DNA from: Amycolatopsis viridis
GTDB lineage: Bacteria; Actinomycetota; Actinomycetes; Mycobacteriales; Pseudonocardiaceae
Reading direction: 5' to 3'
Length of the DNA stretch: 64,000 bases
Assembly: GCF_011758765.1 (NCBI RefSeq)
Contig: NZ_JAANOU010000001.1
Span: 4,216,001 to 4,280,000 of the forward strand
The position numbers and the translations under genes were made by a program. The notes below the pieces were generated by a model that saw only the letters and a list, made by a program, of their open reading frames with translations, searched no databases and had not been told where the DNA came from. Shown piece by piece: positions 35,882 through 43,404 of this stretch. Position 1 is the first letter of the stretch, and each line of letters opens with the position of its first letter.

Positions 35882-37099
35882 CTAACGGTCAGATGAGACG
35901 ACCCCGAAGTGCGCGGCGAGTCTCGCGAACTCCGGCCCGAGGCGGCGTGGTGCCCGCTCCAGCAAGCGGCGCATGACGGCCTCGCCCAGCGGCTGGGAGC
36001 GGGCCCAGTCGGGGGCGAGGTCGCGAGCTTCGGCTAGGTAGCGCAGCGCCTGCCTGTCCTGCCGTAGCTGGAGTGAGGCGGCGGCCAGCCGGAGCCGGTG
36101 GCCGGCCTCCCAGAACGCGGGGACCTCGCCGCGCGCCTCGGGCACGGACAGGGCCAGCTGGAGTGCCTTCTCTGGGTCCCCCGCCCGTGCGGTGCTGTCG
36201 ACGAGCTGGAGCGCGGCGACGCGGGGCCCGAAGATCGCGGCTTCACTAGCACTGTCGCTGCGCGCTCGCACTGCGGCTGCCTGCGCCTCGGCCAACAGGT
36301 CGTCCGCGCGCTCGGCCCGTCCGGCGGTGACGGCGGCGGTGGCCGCGTTGAATAGCAGGTTGCCGAAGATCCCGGCGCGTGTAGCGTCCCGGTCGAGCAT
36401 TGTGGGTTGGATCTGTTCCGCGGCCTTGACCGCGACCCGCTCGGCGTCGTCGAGCCGCCCCTGCCGGACCAGGGTCCACACGAGGTACCGCATGGAAATC
36501 GCCGTTTCCACGTGGGGCGCATCGGAGTGCCGGGCCGCGTCCAGTGCGCGCTCGGCCGAGGACCATGCCAGGTCGTCGAAGCCCATCCGTCCGGCCATCC
36601 CCGCGCCGAGTCGGTAGGCGGTGGAAAGCACGCGGTGCGCCCCAGCTTTCTCGTCGCCGTGTGCGGTGCGGGCCAGGCGGCGGGCGTCGACCAGCACCGT
36701 GGGCAGTGCGTGCAGCAGCTCGACATGCCGTCCATCGACGTAGGCCCGCCAGGTGCCGTGGGTGGTCTTCACGAGCTCGTCGAGCGGGACCACGTCCTGC
36801 GCCTCGGCGAAGTCCAGGCCGGGCAGGTCGTCGATTGCGGTGATCGCGTGCCGCAGCGGGGTCACAGCGAGGTCGGCGGCCCGGTGTGCGGGCGCGGTGC
36901 CGAGCAGGTCGGCGACGGTGACGCCCAGGGCGTGCGCGAGCTTGCGCAGGGTGTCCGGGCGCGTGGTGGTGCGACTGCCCTGCTCGATACGGGACACGGT
37001 GTCGACGCTGACCCCGGCGGCTTCGGCGAGCCGTTCCTGGGACAGGTCGCGGGCCTTGCGGTAGCGGGCCAGGTTCTCCGGCAGAGCGTGCCCGGTCAT
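35882..37099 (-). CDS. XRE-family helix-turn-helix protein with TPR-like domain
   Basis: A 405-residue regulator. The HTH (residues about 7-62: NLARYRKARDLSQERLAEAA, then VSVDTVSRIEQGSRTTTRPD) is followed by a helical repeat region of TPR character up to the end. Such HTH-TPR proteins in actinomycetes often respond to small signals. ATG 37099 has GGGGAGG 6 nt upstream. It follows the Nudix gene by 34 nt on the same strand, so the two form an operon at the left end of the prophage, separate from the lytic genes. A cargo (lysogenic-conversion) role is inferred. Confidence 0.82.
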   Translation of the reverse strand: MTGHALPENLARYRKARDLSQERLAEAAGVSVDTVSRIEQGSRTTTRPDTLRKLAHALGVTVADLLGTAPAHRAADLAVTPLRHAITAIDDLPGLDFAEAQDVVPLDELVKTTHGTWRAYVDGRHVELLHALPTVLVDARRLARTAHGDEKAGAHRVLSTAYRLGAGMAGRMGFDDLAWSSAERALDAARHSDAPHVETAISMRYLVWTLVRQGRLDDAERVAVKAAEQIQPTMLDRDATRAGIFGNLLFNAATAAVTAGRAERADDLLAEAQAAAVRARSDSASEAAIFGPRVAALQLVDSTARAGDPEKALQLALSVPEARGEVPAFWEAGHRLRLAAASLQLRQDRQALRYLAEARDLAPDWARSQPLGEAVMRRLLERAPRRLGPEFARLAAHFGVVSSDR

Positions 37100-37133
37100 G
37101 GTCGGCCTCCCCAAGCGGCGCGATGTCGGCTGA

Positions 37134-37628
37134 TCAGCCTAGGCCGTTGACGGGCTTGCCGCCCTCGCACAGCGCGAGACCACCCGAATGGACGGCTTCC
37201 AGTGCGACGGCGAGCCGGGCCAGCAGCGATGGCTTCAGCATCACCGTCGCCTCATCCAGCGAGTAGAGCCCGGCGAACAGGACCTCCGGATCGGTCAGCT
37301 CCAGGTCGGCCACTTGAGGCTCGCTTATCAGCCCGCCGTCGAAGATGAAGGCCAGGCCCTCGGGGAACCGGCCGTCGTCGCGCAGGTAGTCGATGACGAG
37401 TGGTCGGCCAATCGGTCGGGTCAGGCCAATCTCCTCCCGGACCTCTCGTGCGGCTGTGGTCCAGGGTGCTTCGTCGGCGTCGACCGCGCCGCCGGGAATG
37501 TCCCAGTGCGGCTTGTAGGACGGCTGGACGAGCAGCACCCGGTCTTCGCGGTCGTAGAACAGGACCCCGGCCGACATCCGCTTGCGGTTCAGGGAGCGCA
37601 CGTACTCGTCGAAGGGCACCAGGTCCAC
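37134..37628 (-). CDS. Nudix hydrolase
   Basis: A 164-residue protein with an intact Nudix box GX5EX7REUXEEXGU (GGAVDADEAPWTTAAREVRE, then EIGL) around residues 46-69, which binds Mg2+ and hydrolyses a nucleoside diphosphate linked to another moiety. The GTG start at 37628 lies 6 nt after a TAGCCT -10 element (37640-37635), implying a leaderless transcript. It precedes the XRE-TPR gene. In the Streptomyces element pSAM2 a Nudix protein (Pif) limits transfer, so a role in element control or exclusion is possible but unproven here. Confidence 0.85.
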   Translation of the reverse strand: MDLVPFDEYVRSLNRKRMSAGVLFYDREDRVLLVQPSYKPHWDIPGGAVDADEAPWTTAAREVREEIGLTRPIGRPLVIDYLRDDGRFPEGLAFIFDGGLISEPQVADLELTDPEVLFAGLYSLDEATVMLKPSLLARLAVALEAVHSGGLALCEGGKPVNGLG

Positions 37629-37760
37629 GCGCCGAGGCTACCGGGTGACCGCATCCGGGCGCCTGATCTAGGCGCGAGAGGCATAGATCGGCGGCCGACC
37701 AGCGCGAATACCGCTCTTGATGCTGTGTTCCACCCGGCTACGCGGAGTGATCATTTCCGC

Positions 37761-37928
37761 ATGGTCTTCGACGTGGGACAGCACTCGCAGCAAAAGCCTC
37801 GTGTCAACGAGGACGAGACCGTGCCCCAGCCGAGGCCCACGCCGCAGTACGGGCCGCCATTGGTCTGCTCGGTCTATGACCACCTGGCCCACCGGTGCAA
37901 CTGCTACCGGCCGGAGCGACGACGGTGA
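37761..37928 (+). CDS. small hypothetical protein
   Basis: A 55-residue frame starting at ATG 37761 (MVFDVGQHSQQKPR) and ending in a Cys-rich basic tail (SVYDHLAHRCNCYRPERRR). The next frame overlaps its stop by GTGA, a layout typical of real operons here. No recognisable family; moderate support only. Confidence 0.4.
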   Translation: MVFDVGQHSQQKPRVNEDETVPQPRPTPQYGPPLVCSVYDHLAHRCNCYRPERRR

Positions 37929-38038
37929 GCGTGAACATCTCGGCGTCCGGCCGCATAGACCGGCTGGACGATCAGCCAATCCCGAGCTGGATCGTTCGCC
38001 CACCGCGCCGCCGGAGTCAACGCCAGTGCGAGGACACC

Positions 38039-38215
38039 ATGAACCTCTCGTACACGGAATTCCAGCGCGATCCGCTGGTCAAGGACGTGAACCGCGCACG
38101 CCGCACGTCGTACTTCGAAGCACATGACGGCACGATCACGCTGCTGAACACCGGCGAGACCCTGCCGCCGGAGCCGGGCGAGGGCTCCGCCGCCGAAGAC
38201 GTGCGCCGTTCCTGA
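38039..38215 (+). CDS. small hypothetical protein
   Basis: A 58-residue protein (MNLSYTEFQRDPLVKDVNRA at the start) from ATG 38039 with GAGGA 5 nt upstream. An in-frame GTG at 37925 overlapping the previous stop would lengthen it to 96 residues. It is polar and probably cytoplasmic. The gene ends 24 nt before a strong hairpin shared with the convergent lysis genes. Confidence 0.45.
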   Translation: MNLSYTEFQRDPLVKDVNRARRTSYFEAHDGTITLLNTGETLPPEPGEGSAAEDVRRS

Positions 38216-38239
38216 TCAGGGACAGTCCAGGCGCACTGA

Positions 38240-38287
38240 GGAACCCCCGGTCCCCGTACACCTCCCATGTCTCGGGCCGGGGGTTCC
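38240..38287. terminator. bidirectional terminator between cargo and lysis genes
   Basis: GGAACCCCCGG (38240-38250) pairs perfectly with CCGGGGGTTCC (38277-38287) around a 26-nt loop, between convergent gene ends. On the minus strand it would end the long late transcript after the holin gene. Confidence 0.75.
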
Positions 38288-38289
38288 GC

Positions 38290-38475
38290 CTATTCGATGT
38301 GCTTGTTCGGCACGCGCCAGACGCCGTAGATCGTGGCGCCGGCGGCGACGAGCGCGGACAGGGCGGCCGGGAGTTCGCCGGCACCGATGACGTTGTCGGC
38401 GACGATCGGGGCGAGTGCGGTGCACAGGCCGCCGACCGCGGCGACGATCGCCTTCGCGGCGTTGCCGAGGTTCAC
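38290..38475 (-). CDS. small membrane protein, putative holin
   Basis: A 61-residue protein with two hydrophobic segments (KAIVAAVGGLCTALAPIVA and AALSALVAAGATIYGVWRV) and a short charged tail. It starts at GTG 38475, overlapping the endolysin stop (GTGA), as the last gene of the late operon. Size, topology and position fit an actinophage holin, which would let the endolysin reach the cell wall. No motif proves it. Confidence 0.65.
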   Translation of the reverse strand: MNLGNAAKAIVAAVGGLCTALAPIVADNVIGAGELPAALSALVAAGATIYGVWRVPNKHIE

Positions 38476-39254
38476 GCCGCATCACCCAGCTTCGCCAGCA
38501 CCTGGTCGACCTTGTTTCGCAGCTCGGTGAGCGCTGCCCGGTCCTCGAAGGTCCACTTCGCGGAGTCAAACACAATGTCGGCCAGGTTGGTCCGGTTCTT
38601 GTCCCCGTCGATGCGGGACGGCTTGTTGGCCAGCACCGCGTCGAGCAGGGTGCGGACCATGTCGACGAGGGTCTTGCTGCCGGCCGCGGTGGGCCAGCCG
38701 GGGTACTCGCCGTTCTTGAACGAGCCGGTGAGCTGGTTGTAGATGGCGTCGAGCTTGGCGCTCTGGTCGGGGGTCAAGTCGTCCTCCTCGGTGCCGGTGG
38801 TCAGGGCTGCGAGGACGGCGGCGCAGAACGCCTCGCCCTCGACGATCTCGAAATGCATGCCGTCCTTGCGGCCCGTGTAGTCCCCGCCCCACCGCACCGC
38901 GCCACGTGTCGCGGCGACGATCTCGCGGATGGTGCGGATCTGCGCCGCGCTGAAGTTCGCAGCCGGGTCGGTGCCGAGCGGGTGCCGGGTGGCGTTGGCG
39001 TCCGCCGCTGTGCCGCTGGCGTGGTTGGACAGCGTGGTGCTGCTGCCGCGGATGGTGCGTTCCGCATAGCCCCAGTCGTCCAGCTGCCCGTCGTCGAGAT
39101 CCTCGACCCGAGCGTGAAACTGGGCGAGCACCCACACCAGCAGCTCCCCGGCCGGCCCCTTGCGGAGCCGGATGGTCCGCGTCGTGCCGGGAACGGTGTA
39201 GACCTTGGTCAAGCTGATGTCGTTGGCGGTGTAGCCGTTCTGCGACTTCGCCAT
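38472..39254 (-). CDS. endolysin, M15 (D-Ala-D-Ala carboxypeptidase-like) peptidase
   Basis: A 260-residue lysin. The zinc motif SNHASGTAAD (SxHxxGxAxD) near residue 76 and the second histidine in GMHFEI near 140 identify a M15 peptidase, which cuts peptide cross-links of peptidoglycan. The C-terminal 100 residues are helical (TPDQSAKLDAIYNQL, then ALTELRNKVDQVLAKLG) and may anchor it to the wall. ATG has AGGAGGG 4 nt upstream. It lies between a coiled-coil membrane protein gene and the holin gene. Confidence 0.88.
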   Translation of the reverse strand: MAKSQNGYTANDISLTKVYTVPGTTRTIRLRKGPAGELLVWVLAQFHARVEDLDDGQLDDWGYAERTIRGSSTTLSNHASGTAADANATRHPLGTDPAANFSAAQIRTIREIVAATRGAVRWGGDYTGRKDGMHFEIVEGEAFCAAVLAALTTGTEEDDLTPDQSAKLDAIYNQLTGSFKNGEYPGWPTAAGSKTLVDMVRTLLDAVLANKPSRIDGDKNRTNLADIVFDSAKWTFEDRAALTELRNKVDQVLAKLGDAA

Positions 39255-39255
39255 G

Positions 39256-39501
39256 TCACCCTCCTGTGAACGCGGTGATCAGGGCGCCGGCGATCGCGCC
39301 GAGCGCGCCACCGCCCCCGGTGGCGACCCACACGCGGCGCTCCAGGGCGCGGATGCGGGTCTCGTGGTCCGCGCTCTGCGCCTTGACCTCTTCGCGCAGG
39401 GTCTTCATCTCGCCGCGAATCTCCTTCACGGCGTCGTGCGTGGCGCGCACCTCGTCGTACATCTCCTTCGTGGTGATCACCACGTCGCCGGGCTGAGCCA
39501 T
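39256..39501 (-). CDS. phage coiled-coil protein with C-terminal membrane helix
   Basis: An 81-residue protein: a soluble coiled-coil (EMYDEVRATHDAVKEIRGEM and on to about residue 55) followed by one hydrophobic segment (GGGGALGAIAGALITAF). This layout recalls XhlA-like or DUF2746 phage proteins placed beside lysis genes. GGGAGGAG stands just upstream of the ATG. A role in membrane disruption together with the holin is inferred from position. Confidence 0.65.
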   Translation of the reverse strand: MAQPGDVVITTKEMYDEVRATHDAVKEIRGEMKTLREEVKAQSADHETRIRALERRVWVATGGGGALGAIAGALITAFTGG

Positions 39502-39512
39502 GACTCCTCCCC

Positions 39513-40220
39513 TCAGTCCCTGATCTTGATCGCCCAGAAGGTGGTCAGGCCGCCGCCGTTGTTGCCGGTCGTGCCGCCTTCCAACCACCTGGTGGCGCCG
39601 GAGGTCTGGCCAGCGTTCACGCGAAGCACGTCGCCCACCACGAACCGGCGCCGGTTCGTGGCTTCCTGGCCGTTGCCCTCCGGGGCGTTGGTGGAGCTGG
39701 GCATGAGGTTGAAGGCGACCGTGTTGGCGTAGGCGAACCCGCCTGATGCCTTGTTCTTCGTGATGCCCAGGACCCGGTAGCCGGTGGTGTCGGCCGACCA
39801 CTGCCCGCGCACGCCGATGTCGTACAGGCCATTTTCGCGGATCACGATCGAGTAGGGGTCTCCGGCAAGAGACCACATCGGGTTGCCGCCGACGCTGTCG
39901 TTCTGCTCGGACCCGGTCATGGGAACGGTCTGCGGGGTGCCGGTGGTGATGCCACGGGCCGTGTCGTTATAGAGCACGCAGGCGGGCATGCCGGGGTTGA
40001 GCGGCACCCAGGCGCTGCCCGTCCACCGGTAGGTTCGCCAGTCCAAAGAGGACACAAGTAGCTGGTTGGTTGCGCCGGAGGCGGGCAACGAGGGCACCAC
40101 GCGCAGCGTCCGAAGGAACTGGTTTTCGACACCCTCGGCGAGCGCCTGCATGTCCGCCGGAACGTTCGGCGGATCAGTGAGCGCCGGGTATGGGAGGGCG
40201 AATTGCGGTGTGCTGGGCAA
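39513..40220 (-). CDS. tail fibre / receptor-binding-like protein
   Basis: A 235-residue protein of beta-rich composition with an N-terminal PQFALPYPALTDPPNVPADM motif common at the tail-proximal end of actinophage fibre proteins and a C-terminal half resembling C1q-like trimeric heads (GLYDIGVRGQWSADTTGYR). It begins at TTG 40220 behind a strong GGGAGGA 6 nt upstream. It would sit at the tail tip and meet the host surface. Function is inferred from position and composition. Confidence 0.65.
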   Translation of the reverse strand: MPSTPQFALPYPALTDPPNVPADMQALAEGVENQFLRTLRVVPSLPASGATNQLLVSSLDWRTYRWTGSAWVPLNPGMPACVLYNDTARGITTGTPQTVPMTGSEQNDSVGGNPMWSLAGDPYSIVIRENGLYDIGVRGQWSADTTGYRVLGITKNKASGGFAYANTVAFNLMPSSTNAPEGNGQEATNRRRFVVGDVLRVNAGQTSGATRWLEGGTTGNNGGGLTTFWAIKIRD

Positions 40221-40232
40221 AATTTTCCTCCC

Positions 40233-40901
40233 CTAGTACGGCATGACCGTGAGTCGCCGGGACTGAAACTGAATGTTGTTGCCGTTGGCGCTGATGTACT
40301 TCAACCGGAACCGGTATTGACCGGGCGGAAGTTCGATCGTGTCGGTAACCATCACCGACGCTGCCGAGTAGACGTTCACCGCTGCTAGCTGTGCCGGGTC
40401 GAACGCGGTCGGGCCGACGCTGGTGGGGCCGGTGACCTCGACGCTGATTCCCCCGGTTTTCGACTGCGCGCCGCTGGCGTCGCACAAGATCATTCCGCCG
40501 TACGTCATCTGGACGCGGCCGTTGCAGTAGGTCGTCACGTCCGGCCCCACAGTGGCCAGGTCGGTCCACGAAGTCGACGAGGTGCTCTCGCTAGTGCCGA
40601 CGCGGGCCGTGGCTAGGCGAAGCCCGGCGCCCCGCCCGGCCGCGCGGACGGCGCCGAGCACGAAATACTGGGTGCCGACACGGATGATGCCGACCACTTC
40701 GCCTTCTTCGATCCGCACCGTGTTGTTCGACGCGAGCAACGGCAGGTTCGAGAAGATGTTGCCGTTGATCCGCACCGAGTTGAGCCCGGTGAGATCGTCC
40801 CAGGATTCGATAACACCCGTGTGCCAACCGATGTTGCTGTTACCGTTGGCCTGTTGCTGCATTCCCGCAACCATCAAAGCCGCGATCTCATCGGCTCTCA
40901 C
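40233..40901 (-). CDS. minor tail / baseplate protein
   Basis: A 222-residue protein starting at GTG 40901, which overlaps the previous stop (GTGA). The N-terminal half is OB-like (VRINGNIFSNLPLLAS, VRIEEGEVVGIIRVGTQYFV) as in tail-hub spike adaptors, and the C-terminal half is a beta-sandwich. It lies between the DUF5047-like tail protein and the fibre gene. Exact role unknown. Confidence 0.6.
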   Translation of the reverse strand: MRADEIAALMVAGMQQQANGNSNIGWHTGVIESWDDLTGLNSVRINGNIFSNLPLLASNNTVRIEEGEVVGIIRVGTQYFVLGAVRAAGRGAGLRLATARVGTSESTSSTSWTDLATVGPDVTTYCNGRVQMTYGGMILCDASGAQSKTGGISVEVTGPTSVGPTAFDPAQLAAVNVYSAASVMVTDTIELPPGQYRFRLKYISANGNNIQFQSRRLTVMPY

Positions 40902-42010
40902 AACGCACCTCCGAGGATCTGTTCGCGGGTAGTGGCCTGCATGACTCCGCCGGCATCGAGTGGCACGGTCAGCGTCTGGATCACGTGCCGCTCGGCGGTG
41001 AGCCGGTTCGCGTAGGACAGCTCGATGGGGTCGAGCGGCTCGAGCGCGACGTTGGGCACCATCGAGAAGTCGACGTTGTACGGGAGACCGAGCTGCCGCG
41101 CGAGCATCGCGTCGGCTGCGGCCTGGGCCTGCTCGGTGGTGGTGATGAACGTCGAGCTGTAGAACTTCGGGACCTTGCCGAACGGGCCGTTCCAGTAGGT
41201 CGGGCTGTTCGGGTTGAGGTCGTAGGCCACAGCCCGCACGGGCGGGGTTTCCCCAGCCTGCTCGCCGGTAGCGACGACCGCGTTGTAGACCCCGTCCCGC
41301 TTCAGCCGGCGCGCGACGCTGGCGACGACCCCGTCGCGGCCGTGGTTGACGGTGAACACCGGCACGGTCGGGTCCGGCGCGGTCTCCACCCGCAAGCGCC
41401 CGGCGTAGTCCCAGTACATGACCTTGCCGAGGCTGTCGGCGATGTCCTTGAGGAAGCTGTACCGGTCGTCCTCCAGCACGTGGCTGGACGGGAACGTGGT
41501 GGCGCCGGCGTCGAAGTCGAACAGGATGATCGCGCCGGGGTAGACCTCGCCGACAAGGAAGTTGAAGATCGCCGCGACGGATGTGCCGGCGCCGAACTCC
41601 ATCGGCGCCAGGGGGCGGGCGTCGATAATCCCGGACATCCGGTCGCGCCCGTCGAGCTGGATTTGCCCGTCTGGCGCGTTGGGCTGGTCAGTCTCGTACA
41701 TGCGGAAGTAGCCCTGCGAGACCCACTCGGTGCCGCCGTCGCCGTACACGATGCCGCGCTCCACGAACAGCTCGTTGCCGTAGGGCGTGAGCAGCCCGCT
41801 CGCGCTGGTGGGGAACTCCCACTCCGTGGTGAGGTCAAGGGTCGCGCGGATCTCGGCGGTGGCGTCGAGCTTCACGTCCCCGGCCACGATCGGGATCTCC
41901 ACCCCGACGGGGTCGACGCCGGTCTGTCCGGGCGCGCACACGCGGGCGCGGGAGGCCATCGCGTGCGAGCCGCGGACGGTGGCGAGGAAGCGATCGGACA
42001 CGGGCCTCAT
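40898..42010 (-). CDS. tail protein, DUF5047-like
   Basis: A 370-residue tail-hub protein. Its N-terminus MRPVSDRFLATVRGSHAMAS and the stretch VPVFTVNHGRDGVVASVARR are typical of actinophage proteins grouped as DUF5047, encoded after the tape measure. Its ATG overlaps the upstream stop (ATGA). It would form part of the distal tail or baseplate. Confidence 0.7.
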   Translation of the reverse strand: MRPVSDRFLATVRGSHAMASRARVCAPGQTGVDPVGVEIPIVAGDVKLDATAEIRATLDLTTEWEFPTSASGLLTPYGNELFVERGIVYGDGGTEWVSQGYFRMYETDQPNAPDGQIQLDGRDRMSGIIDARPLAPMEFGAGTSVAAIFNFLVGEVYPGAIILFDFDAGATTFPSSHVLEDDRYSFLKDIADSLGKVMYWDYAGRLRVETAPDPTVPVFTVNHGRDGVVASVARRLKRDGVYNAVVATGEQAGETPPVRAVAYDLNPNSPTYWNGPFGKVPKFYSSTFITTTEQAQAAADAMLARQLGLPYNVDFSMVPNVALEPLDPIELSYANRLTAERHVIQTLTVPLDAGGVMQATTREQILGGAL

Positions 42011-43404
42011 GGCACGATCACGTCCGTGGGGTCGGCGATCCGGTCGAGCACGTCGGCGTAGGTCGGCTCGGCCGCGATCAGCGCGGTGTAGCTGGTGAAC
42101 GCAGTGAGCAGGTCGGCGTAGAGCACGGTCTGGCCGACGATCGTTCCGGCCGGCGCGGCGACCTCGGTCAGGGGCAGGTCGAAGAACCGGCGCTTGGTGC
42201 GCTTGGAGTGCCGGTCCATCGTGATGTCGCCGATAACGTAGTAGCCGCCCGGGAACGGGGCGCCGGCCGGGACGTGCAGCAGCACCGGTTCCCCGGTGGA
42301 GAGGCACAGGTCCAGATCCGCGGCCGCATCGAGGTCCACGGCGGTGATGGTGAGTGTGTATCGCCGCGACCCGCGCAGGTCTGTCACGGCGACCGGGAGC
42401 GAGCGGGAGATCACGTCGATGACCCCGGCGCGGGCCGGGCGCGTGATCGCCGACCAGTCGGTGACCGTGACCGCCCGGTTCAGGTAGGGCCGCTGCAGGT
42501 TTTTGATCCACGCCACCTGAATGTTCGGGGTGGTGCTGGCCGTGTCGCGGGTGACGTAGGCAGCTTTCTGGAAGGTCAGCAGCGTGGCCTTGGACACCGC
42601 GGCTGCGCCGCCGGTGACGATGACGTTTCCGGCGGGGACCGAGGTGGGGTAGGCGGCCAGGAACACGAACGTGCTGTCGCCGGAGCCCTGCGCGTTGCTG
42701 ACCCGGGTCACGTCGACGAACCCGGCGGGGGTGCCCCATCCGGTGTGTTGCGCCTGCTTCCAGGCGAACAGCACGGTCAGCCGATCGTTGCTGCCGCCCG
42801 CGGTGATGGCCGGATAGGCGACGTTCTGCGCCGAGGCGTTGTTCTGCCACACCGACACCGCCGGCAGCAGCTCCGCGTTGCGCAGCGCCCACACCACCGC
42901 GGTAGTCGAGTCGCCGGCAGCGCCGCCGGTGAACGTGACCGTCGGCGCCGCGTCGCCGGGCAGGTAGCGGCGGCCGAACACGGCCGTGCTGCCGGTGGTG
43001 TGCACCGCGGTCCAGCCGGCCGGAGCGACCGGCGCCGCCGCGGTGTTGCGGATCGTGGCGAAGGCCAGCAGCAGATCGCCGGCGGTGATGCCGCTCGGCA
43101 GCGCGGGCGTCAGGGCCGTGTTGTTCCCGGTGACCGGGCCGCCCGGGGTGAGCCCGACGGACGTGACCGCCCCGCTGTCCACGTAGGAGGCGCGGTAGTA
43201 GTTCGGCACGCCGGCCGCAAACTCGTAGTCATCCAGCTGGCCGGCGCCGCTGGACAGCGGCACCGTGTCGCCGCCGCGGACCGTGGCCCAGGTGATCTGG
43301 TCGGTGCTGCGCTCGATGAGCGCGTAGTCGGCCTGCGCCGGGGCGCCGGTGATGGCGAGCCGGACGCGGGACAGGTCGTCGGCGTAGGTCGCGGTCAGGG
43401 TCAT
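42007..43404 (-). CDS. minor tail protein
   Basis: A 465-residue beta-rich protein directly after the tape measure gene, with fibronectin/Ig-like sections (GVPNYYRASYVDSGAVTSVG near residue 65; AGWTAVHTTGSTAVFGRRYL near 125) and a C-terminal domain like distal tail proteins (VTVTDWSAITRPARAGVIDV near 315). Its ATG overlaps the tape measure stop (ATGA). The position suggests the distal tail (Dit-like) component. Confidence 0.65.
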   Translation of the reverse strand: MTLTATYADDLSRVRLAITGAPAQADYALIERSTDQITWATVRGGDTVPLSSGAGQLDDYEFAAGVPNYYRASYVDSGAVTSVGLTPGGPVTGNNTALTPALPSGITAGDLLLAFATIRNTAAAPVAPAGWTAVHTTGSTAVFGRRYLPGDAAPTVTFTGGAAGDSTTAVVWALRNAELLPAVSVWQNNASAQNVAYPAITAGGSNDRLTVLFAWKQAQHTGWGTPAGFVDVTRVSNAQGSGDSTFVFLAAYPTSVPAGNVIVTGGAAAVSKATLLTFQKAAYVTRDTASTTPNIQVAWIKNLQRPYLNRAVTVTDWSAITRPARAGVIDVISRSLPVAVTDLRGSRRYTLTITAVDLDAAADLDLCLSTGEPVLLHVPAGAPFPGGYYVIGDITMDRHSKRTKRRFFDLPLTEVAAPAGTIVGQTVLYADLLTAFTSYTALIAAEPTYADVLDRIADPTDVIVP

